A stretch of 64,000 nucleotides of DNA from Phymorhynchus buccinoides (taxonomy: Eukaryota; Mollusca; Gastropoda; Neogastropoda; Raphitomidae), in the NCBI GenBank assembly GCA_017654935.2, contig CM065710.1, positions 28,864,334 to 28,928,333 on the forward strand. Direction: 5' to 3'. Shown here in pieces: positions 21,490-49,339 of this stretch; within the stretch, counting starts at the first letter, position 1; the number at the start of each line of letters is the position of its first letter. The translations under genes and the position numbers were made by a program. Below the pieces are notes generated by a model. The model was not told where the DNA came from and searched no databases. It was given only the letters and a program-made list of their open reading frames with translations.

Positions 21490-21690
21490 AGGAAATTACT
21501 GACAGTGTTAGCAAGAGATCTACAGAAGAGAATATGCTTTTTTTGAAGAGGCAGGTCTTGAGTTGAGATTTAAAAAGAAGAAAGAGTAGGCCGATTTCGG
21601 AGGTCTTCAGGGAGGGAGTTCCAGATGGCAGGTGCTCTGAAACTGAAGGCTCTCTCACCAACAGATTCCAGAGATCGTTTGGATCACTTA
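21490..21690 (-). pseudogene. LINE reverse transcriptase C-terminal scrap
   Basis: On the minus strand one frame gives WNSLPEDLRNRPTLSS and another FKSQLKTCLFKKS, the usual C-terminal end of CR1/RTE-like LINE proteins (a WNSLP motif followed by FKxxLKTxLF). A frameshift separates the two. The rest of the element is absent. Confidence 0.6.
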
Positions 21691-21809
21691 TTACCATTTT
21701 TGTTTTGTTTTACTATAAATAAAATCTTGCACAAAATTCAGATTTTATTATTTATAGTTTCTTACTACCATAATATTATTAGTCATAATTTTAGTCGCTG
21801 GGGTCTCGT

Positions 21810-21848
<39 letters not shown>

Positions 21849-21921
21849 GTATCGCCTTATAGTAAAAAAATAATATGGTACTAATTGTAAAAAACTAACA
21901 AACAACCCAAACAGTTTTCAC

Positions 21922-21976
<55 letters not shown>
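21810..21976. repeat. Poly-G run and (CT)n tract
   Basis: 38-base G run at 21810-21847 within a dispersed repeat (GGGGAGTATCGCCTTATAG), then CT repeats at 21924-21976. 21977-22684 holds no gene; 22421-22500 is the inverted copy of the repeat at 3371-3450. Confidence 0.9.
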
Positions 21977-21981
<5 letters not shown>

Positions 21982-22684
21982 TTTGTGGTGTGTGTTGTGT
22001 GAATCCTGAGTCATAGATCACCGAGCTTCGATCTTCTACTCTTGTGCTGCAAAACCAACGCCACGATAGATAATAAATCATTGTGTTAAAAGCTATTTTC
22101 ACACACACACACGCGCACACACACATGAAATAAATCATTATTTTTTTAAAGCTATTTTCACATACACACATGAGAGAGAGATGTTCTCAATTTCCAATCA
22201 ATAGGGCCTACTTCTCTGCCTGCTGCAACCGTAGATCAAAATGGCAGCTAGACAGCAAAGGCACAACCTACTATATATTGTCTGCAAGGCGTCTTCTGAT
22301 AAATAGGTCTGTACAGTAACAAAGCCATCGAACAGTTCTTATTATCTTCTTTGTTGCAGGCAACGAGACACACAATCAACAATAGGAATTGTTCAGAAAT
22401 AATGAAGGAGTAATCTTATGGTGTATGGGAGTGATCTTGCCTAATTCAATCAGTCAAACAGGGGAAGTTACTCTACAATCAGGTAGATCCCCAAAATAGG
22501 GATGATTACCATTACCATCTGGGGGGAGGGGGCAATTGCTATCGTGTATATTTTTGACATCTGTAGAGTCGCCCCTTTCCAACAAGTAATGCACGATAGC
22601 AATCTGAAAGTAATAACTTTCTGTCTGTTTCCTCAGAAATTCTCCACAACTAAACAAAGGGGTAAAGAAGCCAGAAGACAGGGT

Positions 22685-24765
22685 TTATATAAACCCTGAT
22701 TTGACGCCTCTTGAAAGGAGACAGAACAAGGCTCTGAGAGACGAACTGAAGTCCCGTAGGAGTGGAGGGGAACCTGATCTTGTGATCAGGAATGGGGCAA
22801 TAGTTCAGAAAGCGCCCAGTCAAGAACAGGGAGACAAAAAATGACCGAACAAAAAGACTTGTGTACATAGTTTTAGCAGTACATGTAAAGAAAATAAACC
22901 AGGTTTTAAAGCTCTTAACTCTAATGTAAATTTAAGGGTGAATGTTGATCCAGGTAGCATTTTTACTAGCGACTGTTCTAATGATTCTATTTGTTCTAGC
23001 AATGTACATATTTCTAACTGTTTTAGCAAGGACATGGAGCCAGGTCTAACGGTTTTAGACACAAATGCTGATGGTCTGTTAAATAAGAAAGACGAACTTC
23101 TCTTACTAATTGATGAAGTTAAACCAAAAATCATTGCTGTTACAGAAACTGCCCAAAAAAGTAAGTGATTTTGTACTGTCAGAATATGGGCTGGACACCT
23201 TTGAAATGTTTCACAACGAAAATCCCAATAGGGGGGTGGCTTTGTTTTTTGACAGAACATTGCATGCACAGGAATGTACCACTTTGAATAAAAGCAAATT
23301 TAAAGAGGCAATATGGTGCCATTTTCAAACAAAGGAAAAAGATAAGATGTTAGTGGGTTGTGTGTACAAAAGTCCTAACACGACGGACGAGAATTTACTG
23401 GAACTAAACAACTTAATTCAAGATAATGAGATACAGAAATATGATAAGGTTTGTATCATGGGGGATTTTAATTTTCCAGATATAAAGTGGGATGGCCAGT
23501 GGACATCACAAAGAGAAAATGACTTATTGAAGCCACAAGAGACGCATATTTATTTCAAATGGTTAATAAACCAACACGAACAAGGGAAGGTCAAAAGTCA
23601 AACATATTAGATTTGATCTTAGTAAATGATGACCAATTAATATCCGACATTACTCACTCATGTCCCCTAGGCAAAAGTGACCATCAAGTGCTTATGTTTC
23701 ATATGTATGGCAACTTAAGCAATACAGATCAAAGTCTTAAATTCAATTTGAATAAAGCGAACTTTGCACAAATGAAAGACGAGATTGGTTCACAGACATG
23801 GGAGCACTTATACAGCTTGAGTGTTGACGACTGTCGGCAAAACATTAGAGATAAAATACATAACTCAATGGATAATCACATTCGGATTCCTAAGGCAAAA
23901 GCAAATGTTTCTCAGAAACACAAGAAGCATAAACCTTATTGGATGTCACTGGGGTTGAGGAAGAGTGTCAAGAGGAAATCCAAACTCTATAGAAGACATT
24001 TAGAAAATGGCAAGTCAAAAGCGAGTAAACGCTATAAAAAATATGTGGAAACAAGGGATAATTGTTCAAAACAACTAAAGAAAGAAAGAAAAATTCATGA
24101 GAAAAATATTGCCGATAATTGTAAATTTAACCCAAAAATGTTTTGGAAATATATAAATTCACCGCTAAAAACGAATACAGGTATTGGTATGGAGCCCAGC
24201 AAAGGTGCAACTGAACGGACTATAGCCTATGAGATATGAGACAGAAAAAGACCATTGAACATTTTCTTCTTATTGCAGGCTGCAGGACGGCAACTGTAAC
24301 AGACAGCAGCGAAGGAGGGATAACCACAGGCAGACCTCCCAGCACTGGAGAGAGAGAGAGAGATAATGCATGCAAAGGTCAATGTAAAGGAGAGGAAGTG
24401 AATGAAAATAGGAAACAAGACTCCCCCAAAAAAAGTTTCCGACACTAAAGGAAACATACAGCTCTGATCTCCGGCTTTAAAAAATACAAAAAAAAATACA
24501 GGTATTGGTCCACTAAGGGATCAACATGGAAATCTTGTTACAACTGATGAAGACAAAGCAAATGTTCTTAATGACTTTTTTGCTAGCGTTTTTACTAAAG
24601 AGGATACAGAGTCACTACCAAAACTAACTAATGAGCCACCTGCTTACTGTACAGATGTGAGAGTTACCGTTGAAGCGGTTAAAAAAAAAGTTGAAAGAAT
24701 TGGACGTTAACAAGGCCCAGGGGCCTGACAAGGTACCAGCCAGAGTTCTAAAACTTTGCATAGAA
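22685..24765 (+). pseudogene. CR1-like LINE: ORF1 end, APE endonuclease, start of RT; broken
   Basis: 22685-22844 encodes the end of ORF1 (VYINPDLTPLERRQNKALRD, then RSGGEPDLVIRNGAIVQK, TGA at 22842). Endonuclease sequence follows: NADGLLNKKDELLLLIDE, IIAVTET, GVALFFDRTLHA, MLVGCVYKSPNT, and the core KVCIMGDFNFPDIKWDG, then NILDLILVND and GKSDHQVLMF. The frame shifts near 23165 and 23570. After a nested insertion (24189-24494) it resumes with DKANVLNDFFASVFTKED and the first RT block near 24700 (NKAQGPDKVPARVLKLC, in shifted frames). It is cut off at 24765 by an unrelated repeat, so the RT core is missing. Confidence 0.85.
24189..24494 (+). mobile_element. Nested retroposed insertion with poly-A tail and 15-bp target duplication
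   Basis: AATACAGGTATTGGT stands at 24174-24188 and again at 24495-24509. The 306 bases between end in an A-rich tail (CTTTAAAAAATACAAAAAAA). Removing the insert joins the LINE frame (NTGIG to PLRDQ). It carries GGCTGCAGGACGGCAACTG and GGAGAGAGAGAGAGATAATG, and no gene I recognise. The poly-A and long duplication mean LINE-type retroposition, perhaps of a 5'-truncated RNA. Confidence 0.8.
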
Positions 24766-24767
24766 AA

Positions 24768-24940
24768 ACTCTCTACACCGATTGGTTTTCCCCACAACAA
24801 GCCACTACAAAAGCAAAGTCAATGGCAAATTTGTGATCTAAGGTAGCGATTTACTTCCCTTGAAACAAATGCATCAAATTGCCAGCTATCTATTAATTCC
24901 TGACATATATGGCCGGAACGACTTGAATGAGTTAACAAAG
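24768..24940. repeat. Dispersed repeat shared with 18146-18345
   Basis: AAAACTCTCTACACCGATTG onward matches the earlier copy; it abuts the broken end of the LINE. Confidence 0.65.
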
Positions 24941-25009
24941 TCGCAAGTTTTATGTTTTGTGTGTGACTGTGTAACACAATCCTCTCTGATGCGTGTGAAA
25001 ATTCACTTA

Positions 25010-25238
25010 TTAACCCCTTGACTGCCAGAGAATATTAAAGAAAAAATCATTGGACATTTCATGACTTGAAAACGACAACTGATAGAGCCAAACTGGCAAA
25101 ATGGTCTGGGGATATAACTCTCTTGACTGTGTTAAAGCAAAAACCAGAATATCGGAGTTATGCCTCTTCATCTGATGATGGCATCAGTGATGTCATCAAG
25201 TCAGTACGTAATACGTTATATGGCAGTCAAGGGGTTAA
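25010..25238. mobile_element. TTAA-flanked TIR element, family 8
   Basis: TTAACCCCTTGACTGCCA at the left and TGGCAGTCAAGGGGTTAA at the right, an exact 18-bp inverted pair including the TTAA. 229 bp, non-coding. Confidence 0.85.
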
Positions 25239-25263
25239 GCTTCACTATAAAATATAATCGGTA

Positions 25264-25477
25264 GGGGAAGACGGGGTAAAAAGCGCATGGGCGGGTAAGA
25301 AGCCCACCCCAATTATCTCATGAAATAAAGAAAATTTCAGTCAAATTTGCCCATGAGACGAATGCTAGACAGTAACGCTCGTCTCATGGGCAAAATGAGA
25401 CTGAAATTTGCTTCATTTCATGAGATAATTGGGGTGGGCTTCTTACCCGCCCATGCGCTTTTTACCCCGTCTTCCCC
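25264..25477. mobile_element. Near-perfect palindromic TA-flanked element
   Basis: Arms of about 100 bp run from GGGGAAGACGGGGTAAAAAG to the exact inverse at the right. TA is outside both ends (25262-25263, 25478-25479). The loop is a short AT/CG-mixed spacer around ATGCTAGACAGTAACG. The whole unit can fold into one hairpin. Non-autonomous element of unknown superfamily. Confidence 0.85.
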
Positions 25478-25484
25478 TACTGTG

Positions 25485-25807
25485 TTGTTGTTTTTATGGG
25501 TGGATCCTGCTATTACAAACGACTGAAGACACTAAGTTAATGGTCCAATATTAAAATGATATAGGTACAATTTTACAACCAGAGTCTTGATATTGGATCA
25601 TTTCTTGCATTTTGATTTTCAAGCAATATGTTCTTTCGTAAATAGAAGTTAATGGTTGCAACAGGTTATACAGATCTGTGAGTTTCTGAACCAACCTAGT
25701 TCATTCGACTAAGTTTAACTTAGAGTTTATAATAAATTATAGACATTTGTTTTTTAGGGGGTAAATGTTAAAGCCTTTATACCTAATTGGTTATAAAGAA
25801 ATTTATG

Positions 25808-25808
<1 letters not shown>
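25485..25808. other. No gene seen
   Basis: AT-rich sequence with no coding signal and no repeat matched elsewhere in the window. Confidence 0.5.

Positions 25809-25809
<1 letters not shown>

Positions 25810-25876
<67 letters not shown>
25810..25876. repeat. (CT)n microsatellite
   Basis: Uninterrupted CT repeats. The following 25877-26750 is AT-rich; I see no gene in it. CAAGACCCACCATAATACGT at 26261 resembles one end of the family-4 element. Confidence 0.9.
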
Positions 25877-25881
<5 letters not shown>

Positions 25882-26749
25882 CATTTGGTATTAAACGTCT
25901 ATTTAACGTAAGCATTAAAACACCAACCACGTTGATATATTGTGAAACAGGAAGGTATCCACTATGCATAACTACGTATACAAAATTGTGTAAAATATTG
26001 GTTAAAAATAACTAGAATGCTTGAACATCGTATTCCTTTAAAAGCCTACAAAATGTTATATGATTTCCTTTGTAGAAATAAAACTAATTCACGCATTTGT
26101 TTTACTTTATACAGATATGGTTTTGGTTATGTTGGCGAAAACCAGGGAGTTGAAAATGTTAAGAAATTCTTATATACTTTTAAAAGGAGATTGTTTGATT
26201 GTCATTTGCAAGGTCATAACTCATGAACGATATTCATTGTAATCTACATTTATGCAGTTACAAGACCCACCATAATACGTGAACTTAATTAAAATTCTTT
26301 CATACGAAATTTTTTCACGAGAATTAGATTGGGTGTATCTCCTTTAAAACCACATCGATTAAGATATTCAAACGTTCAAAATGATTTATCCTGTATTTTT
26401 TCCCAGGTATAGAAGAATTGGAATTGCATTTTATTTCAATATGTCCTGATTATAAAACTTTTAGAGAGCAACTAATTCCCCCAAATACTACAATCATCCC
26501 AATGCTTTTAAATTAGTTGTATTATTTACTGATATTAAAGCATGCTCATCTCTTTCTCTTTTTCTATCTAAGACGTTTGCTTTTAGAAGTCAATCGATTG
26601 CTTGTCTCTGGATAAATTCTTGTTCTCAAATTATTTCTCCCAATTTATGGATTAAATGTATGTACATGATTCTTTTGTTCTAGTTTACATTTATTTATTG
26701 ATAAAAAGTATTGATACGGGCAGAGAGGCCTAATCAATAAAAACTTCAG

Positions 26750-26964
<215 letters not shown>

Positions 26965-27879
26965 ACACACACAAACGCACTTGCTTAAGCACCAAACAAA
27001 TTTACAGCTAGTAAAGGGCTGATGACCAGATACAAAAATAACATTCAACTTTAATTTCAATAGAGCCAGAATAGCAAATTCAACAGCTTCTTGAATTGGT
27101 CGACTTTTGTTTGTGTGCAGAGAGCTCTTAAAACAAACTAATTCCCCACGTGATATTGTCATGACAGACCAAACAGCGTACAGATGCCTGTTTAAATTGA
27201 CACCAATCTGCACAAAACAAAAATATTGTCCCTAGGGACCTGGATTTGGATCAACATCGACACACGTCACAGACCAAGGCCGATTCTTACTGAGGGGCAC
27301 TCCATATATTTTGCAATGTGGAAAACTGGCAGTGTGCATCCCCCTTCTGGCTAGTCCAACTTTTAGAAGAGTCTCTCACTAGAACACATGCACGTGAATA
27401 TCCTTTCAAACCGAACGGTTATTGCACCAGACCAGCTCAACTGAAGTATGTCAAAAATGGTGCCCTCGACGAATGCTCAAGCATCTTCAACAATCTATAA
27501 TTGCTTGCTCCTTCACCAGTGCTTCACATACGATAGTAAGAACAAGAAACAAGGGACTAAGTAAAAACAATTAAATGGGTGGGAGACTGGACAAACTCTG
27601 CAAAAGTCTGTTTTCTTGCAAAATGTCTAAAGTAGCTGCAGCAGTGTGGTCACTTGCGCCACACAAATACACAAATACCAACATGTTCTTGTGAATTACT
27701 ACATTTATAGTCCTTCAAATCTCAAATCTTCAAATGTTTTTAGTCACACCGTCTAAAAAGACTATAAGTGACTTGAGGTTGCGCAATGCTTCCTAATTTG
27801 TATTAGGGGGAAAAAAAGTCTGTTTACTCCTATCTCCAATTGTGTGTGTGTGTGTAAAGATGCATATTTATAGACCATA
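26965..27879. other. No gene seen
   Basis: No convincing coding sequence. 27293-27321 is an exact inverse of a stretch just upstream of receptor gene A (30374-30402). Confidence 0.5.
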
Positions 27880-28015
27880 GACCTTTGTTTCGCGGTATCC
27901 AGGCAAGACCAATCCGGCTACCATAGAGGTCCCCGGGGCAAGCCCCGACCGGCACAGCTCCTGCTCTTCATTTACCACTACTTTGATCTATGGCCCCCTA
28001 ACCCTATCTTGAATT

Positions 28016-28660
28016 TTAAAATGACATGTTGTTGAGCTCCCTCTTGAATGATACCAAAGAGGGAGCCTCAACTACTACAGCCGGGAGAGAATTCCACACA
28101 GGAATGGTCCTAGGGAAAAAAATGTACTTGAGTGTGTTTGTCCTTGTTGATATTTGTTGGAATTTAAGGGAGTGGTTTGATTTTGTGCGGGTGTTTCCTG
28201 GAAGGAGGTATTTCTTGGCTTGGATGTCAACAAGGGCGTTCACAATCTTATACATCATGATGGTCTGATGTTTGGTACGCCTTGATTCTAGGGATTCCCA
28301 CTGAAGGTTTGTGATCATAGCTGTGACGCTGCTGGTGTAGTCATAGCAGCCAGCTACATATATTGCTGCTCTTCGCTGCACAGCTTCAACTTTCTTAGTA
28401 ATTTCTTTGGTGTGGGGATTCCATATTATAGAACAATGCTTGAGATGGGGACGCACAAGAGAGTTATATGCGTTTGATTTTGTTGTTCTGTTTGATGTTT
28501 TTAGATTTCTTTGAAGGAATCCCACCATGCTGTTAGCCTTCTTCGTGATTGTATTTGCGCAGGCTTTCCAGCTAAGATCAAAAGAAATCTCCACTCCAAG
28601 ATACTTGGTGCTGGCGTTTTTCTCTAAGCAGTGACCTTTTAGGTGGTAGTCAAAGGTCAC
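28016..28660 (-). pseudogene. LINE reverse transcriptase, thumb and C-terminal part
   Basis: 214 codons to the natural stop. It reads STKYLGVEISFDLSWKACAN, VGFLQRNLKTSNRTTKSNAY, LVRPHLKHCSIIWNPHTKE, VEAVQRRAAIYV and the C-terminal WNSLPAVVVEAPSLVSFKRE. The YLGV and WNSLP motifs are standard in CR1-like elements. It is out of frame with the upstream RT piece at 28698-29138. Confidence 0.85.
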
Positions 28661-28697
28661 TGGCTTGCGGGCCCTGTGGATGGAATTCCATGCCCCA

Positions 28698-29138
28698 TCA
28701 TTTATCCCAAGTAGCTAAGGTGCTTAGATCTTCTTGGAGGGTTCTACAGTCGTCTTTGCCATTGATCTCTCTGTATGCGATACAATCATCAGCGAAAAGG
28801 CGTGTTCTGGATTTCAGCTGGTCGGGTAGATCATTGATGAACATCAGGAATAATAGAGGGCCGAGGACTGTTCCTTGTGGGACACCACTGAAAACTGCTG
28901 TTATGTCTGATTTGGCGCTGTAGATGATGACCTGCTGGGTGCGACTTGACAGGACTGCCCTGATCCACATGAACGCGGTTCCCTGGATACCATAGTGATG
29001 GATCTTATGGAGTAGGCACTCATGGGGGACTTTGTCAAAGGCCTTCGAGAAGTCCAGAACGATCATATCAGTTTGGGTGCCTTTGTTCAGATTGGAAGCA
29101 ATTTCATGTACCATAACCATACGCCTGTTCTTTGACAC
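28698..29138 (-). pseudogene. LINE reverse transcriptase, palm domain
   Basis: 146 codons with DMIVLDFSKAFDKVPHECLL (RT block A), SGVPQGTVLGPLLFLMFIND (block B) and RTRLFADDCIAYRE (block C, FADD catalytic pair). It ends in the frameshift before 28660. N-terminal RT blocks and the endonuclease are missing. Confidence 0.9.
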
Positions 29139-29184
29139 ATAAACACCATGGAAGGTGGGGCTGCTGTCAGAAGCGCTTTTCAGT

Positions 29185-30181
29185 CAGCTGTGACGGTCAG
29201 CCCTACACTCTTGAAGTGAAATGCGTCCAAGCATAGGATATATTTAAGATTTTCGTTGGATTTAAATTATGTAATGTGTATATTTGAAAAATCATAGTAT
29301 TTGTTGGTTGCGATTACATTATTAAGCTAATTAATTCTTTACCAATTACGTCTATGATTATGCATTCGTGCAAACATGCTGTCAATGTCAGAATCTAATT
29401 ATTGTATGCACCTACAAAGTTATTTTTTATGTTAACTATGGGTTGCTATGCAACAGAAATTAACATTGTTTTTCATATAAATAATATTATAATTTATATT
29501 GGCACTTTAATAAAGTTGCCCATTCTCACTCAAACTATTGAGTTGAAGCCTAGTTTCTCTTGGACACTCTAATAATAGCAGGACACATAGCGTCACCATT
29601 GCACTGGTCAATATAAAGCGGAAATGACCAAGAGTATCACATCCACTCTATGCAAGGGAAATGACTCTCGCGTCCTGAGACGCTTTTATCACAACACTCT
29701 TTGACTTTGATCAAAAAGGGGATTTGTGTCTCTTGCATCCACATAAAACCTTTTTTGTCAAAGGTTAAAAACCCCCACAAGATTTAGAGAGAGAATGGGC
29801 AACTTTATTAAAGTGCCAAATAAAGTGTTATTTTTATGATGCATAACATTATTTTCTATTGCATGACAGCCAAGAATCAGCATACAATAAATTGGTTATA
29901 ACACTCACAAGAAAATTATAATACTTGTAATCACGTAAGTTTGTATGTGCATAACAATCATTAGATTATAATCATAGACAGAGTGTTTAATTCAATGCAT
30001 AATAGTAGACTTATTTGGTAGAGAATCAGCTTAACAATGTAATTGCAACAAGCAATAACACTGATGATTTTACAGAAACATATTGGTATAAATTACATAA
30101 TGCAGAATCCAAGACAATTTGAAATGTTACTGTACCTGTAAGCATTTTGCTTTAAGATTGTGGGGCTGACCGCCACAGCTG
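29185..30181. mobile_element. 1-kb foldback element with ~350-bp inverted arms
   Basis: The left arm starts CAGCTGTGACGGTCAGCCC and reads inward to GGCACTTTAATAAAGTTGCC; the right arm is its diverged inverse, ending GGGCTGACCGCCACAGCTG. The centre (about 29540-29790) has AGTTTCTCTTGGACACTCTA and AAGGGAAATGACTCTCGCG and recurs inverted at 47429-47645. A single arm recurs at 54375-54865. No transposase seen. It ends less than 300 bp before the gene A start codon. Confidence 0.75.
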
Positions 30182-30468
30182 GTAAAACTTCAGGTCAGCC
30201 ACAGCTGAATGACGAAGCCCATTGTCTCTAAGAAAAGGGAAATGACTCTCACGGAACGAGACCAATTCGAATGACATGACAAAACATAGCAACAAACTTC
30301 TTCGACTTGATACGAAAAAGGGGATATCTCATGACACTATTCATTTTTTTGTGTGATGTTTACAGAATCTTCACATTGCAAAATATATGGAGTGCCCCTC
30401 GTGTAGTTGCAACCTAAAATGGAAATCCTTTCTTTGAGGCTGGTGAAGTAAATAGCAAAGCTGGTACA
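30182..30468 (+). promoter_or_regulatory. Region upstream of receptor gene A
   Basis: Short stretch between the foldback element and the gene A start codon. AAGGGAAATGACTCTC and AAAAAGGGGATAT resemble words in the foldback centre (AAGGGAAATGACTCTCGCG, AAAAAGGGGATTT), so the proximal upstream region may be element-derived. No TATA box can be assigned with confidence. Confidence 0.35.
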
Positions 30469-46523
<16,055 letters not shown>

Positions 46524-46700
46524 AAGACAAAATCTACGTTTTCAAGAAACAAGTGCGAAATCTTTCAGTATCCATGTCAATTAACTGTCTAAAAAAGATT
46601 GAGTGTCTCTTCCATAGATTGAGATGTATTTCGAGAGAAACTATCGCACACCTGAGACAGACAGACCGAAAAACATACAAGAATTCTCCATGGCGGAGAT

Positions 46701-46706
46701 AATAAA
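46701..46706 (+). terminator. Probable poly(A) signal of gene A
   Basis: AATAAA 178 bp downstream of the stop codon, followed by GT-containing sequence. Cleavage is probably within the next 10-30 bp. Confidence 0.5.
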
Positions 46707-46964
46707 ACAGGTTTCGCAGCTCTGGGCAAATGGCGTCTGTTTTTGCGTTTAACAATCAATTATCATGTCAGCTGAAGAGATGGATTTTGTACATGTGTTA
46801 GTTTTTTCTGTTTTTGTGTGAATTTGTGAAAACGTTATAAGAAATCGATGAAAGGATTTTGGATAGAGGGGAGGGGTGGGGCTATAGTTTCACCCAAAAG
46901 AACCCATTCCATTCAACTAAGAAATGTATCCACATTGTCAACGACTCAGGGGCGACCTATGACA

Positions 46965-47165
46965 AATGTAAATGAATTTAAATTTGCTTAAAGCCAGTCA
47001 GCCACTCGGTCTAAAGATAAACGAATGCAACATTCGGGATGTTTGAATAATAATCCAGATTTAAATGTAAATGAATTTAATTTTGCTTAAAGCCAGTCAG
47101 CCACTCAGTCTAAAGATAAACGAATGGAACATTAGGGATTTTGAATAATAATCCAGATTCAAATA
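46965..47165 (+). repeat. Two-copy tandem duplication, period about 100 bp
   Basis: AATGTAAATGAATTTAA, AAGCCAGTCAGCCACTC and TAATAATCCAGATT occur twice in the same order. Non-coding. Confidence 0.8.
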
Positions 47166-47428
47166 ATTCCCAAATCCAGAGATACAAATGCAGGCAGAGT
47201 GTTATCATGGAAACGTATTTTGTGGAGCTCTCCAAGGTATCTTGGAAAAACACAATCTGTTGTAACATTTCTCACATTGAATCTTCTTCAGAAACATGAA
47301 AAATCAATGTTACATTGAAAAGTTATAATAGTGGTCACATTTTTAAAGTCACCCTTTATAATCACCCCCCCCCCCCCCCCCTTATGCCTACCGCTTAGTC
47401 CCACTCTTACCCCTCTGACAGCCCTTTG

Positions 47429-47645
47429 AGCCAAACATATATCCCCTTTTTGATCAAAGTCAAAGAGTGTTGTGATAAAAACCGGCGGGTTTCCTGACGC
47501 AAGAGTTGTTTCCCTTGCATAGAGTGGATGTGATACACTTGATCTTTTCCGCTTCAAATTGACCAGTGCAATGTTGCAGCTATGTCCTGCTATTATTAGA
47601 GTTTCCAAGAGAAACTAGGCTTCAACTCAACAGTTTACCCGCCTT
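47429..47645 (-). repeat. Inverted copy of the foldback-element centre
   Basis: GATCAAAGTCAAAGAGTGTT, CCTTGCATAGAGTGGATGTG and AAGAGAAACTAGGCTTCAAC are the inverse of words at 29553-29745. 47646-48547 shows no gene. Confidence 0.7.
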
Positions 47646-48547
47646 CCACCCCCAGTCTCCTTCTCATAATTTTGGTTGGGTGCGTCTGACTAGAAGGGTT
47701 TTTTCTCCGGGCACTCCGGTTTTCCTTCTCACCCCTTGGTGTCAGGTGTGGGGAAACCCCCCTGGGGTCAGACATGTGTTGGTTGCATTAGGCATCAACC
47801 CACCCAACACCCTCTCCAAGTTTCACATAATTATGCTTACACTTCCTATCAATATTTTTTATTTAGAATCGTTCACTACAAATTGTGTGATGCATTCTAC
47901 CATATTTACATTGTTGGCATTTCCTTATTCAGAACAAAATAAAAATGTGATGGGGTGGTAAGGGTTAGGGATAGGGATAAGGAGGAGTTGATGAGGGATA
48001 AGGATCAGGATAAGGATTGGAGGGTGTTGATCAGCACACACACGCAGGCCAGGAACATATAGAGGAAACCAGACAGTTGTTTGATTTTGTTTATTTATTG
48101 GGAAAGATAGCTAGGAAAGACTAAGGAAGACAGTGCAGCAAAATACATCAGTAGTCACTGTAGTGACATGGTAGATTCACATCAACAGCATGAATGGGCA
48201 GGCACATCAGTCAGTCGTGGCAATAGACATCAATGTTCACAGGCTAGGCCTAACATCGGTTCCGCAGTAAAAGTTCATGCCGTTTACCGTTAGAGTTCAT
48301 GCACAGCATCGATAGTCAGGGCGAAAGCCGCACACACACAAAAATGAACCCTAACTACTAAGAAACACATGTTATGAGAATAACACAATTAGCCTAGCCT
48401 ACGTCACTAATAGGCCTATGTCACAAGAAGGCAGGCCAAGATCGAGCAGCCGATAGTGAGTGAGCCAAAGTGGAGCTTCACTGAAAAAAGTTACTAACCC
48501 TGATACTAAAATAATAACTATTGACTAAAAAAGTGTGAACCCAAATT

Positions 48548-48623
<76 letters not shown>
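48548..48623. repeat. (GA)n microsatellite
   Basis: Uninterrupted GA repeats leading into TTTAACGCCTTCTGGGCC, the start of a larger repeat. Confidence 0.95.
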
Positions 48624-48629
<6 letters not shown>

Positions 48630-49339
48630 GCCTTCTGGGCCAAAGGGCCATTTGTGGCACTTGAAATTATAAAGATCCTGGAAAAAAGAAGATTTTGATC
48701 AAAAATACAGATAGTTTTAGTTTTGTTTTTTTAAATTGTAAAGATTTGGTAGAGAAAAATTCAAAGTAGAAATTGTTTTTATTTGTAGAGTTTTTTGAGA
48801 AACTTTAATAGAAACAAGTTGAGTTTTTGTGTAAAATCTAAATTTATAGTGATAAAAGTGTTTATTTAAAAGATATTTAGCAGTTTGCTATTTACATGTC
48901 TGGCAGGCAGAGGAAATCTATGATTAAAACCCCCCAGGGCTACAGTTAAAATTTTTTATATTGTGCTCAAGGAGCTTTATTTATAAAAAATTAAAAAAGG
49001 AGGCAAAGGCCTTCGTAACTTTTTATACAATATTTACATTTAAGTTAATGGTTAAGGTCCGCTATACAAGTTAAGTGACCAGAGGGTCACAGGACATAAT
49101 GTTTAAAAACAGTTTTTTATTGTTAAAAACCTTTAACTTAATACAGAGCAGCACTAGACTGCTATAGGGTTACTCTAAACATTACATGATCAAGTGATCA
49201 CGGAGTACCCTAGTTTAAAAGAACTATTAAAAAGTTTGTATGTGCAAAAATATATACATCGGAGTTTTGTACATATGTTCGTGACTTTATCAGGTTTAAT
49301 TAGGGTTTTATTTTTAGTGACAAGTAAAAATGGTTTCTT

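Larger units (their letters stand above)
27880..29150 (-). mobile_element. CR1-like LINE, 5'-truncated, minus strand
   Basis: Contains the reverse transcriptase from the middle fingers/palm to the C-terminus, plus a 3' UTR (27880-28012) with GGTCGGGGCTTGCCCCGGGG on the minus strand. The same 3' UTR sequence recurs at 38826-38910. The 5' part is missing beyond about 29150, as is usual for dead-on-arrival LINE copies. Confidence 0.8.

Noticed and set aside
24280..24320. Nested insert as a COX7C 3' UTR retrocopy
   Set aside because: Shares only a 12-base word (CAGACAGCAGCG) with the COX7C 3' UTR exon; the rest does not match.
29185..30181. DIRS or Penelope-like retroelement with inverted terminal repeats
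   Set aside because: No reverse transcriptase or recombinase frame lies between the arms, and only a short non-coding centre is present.
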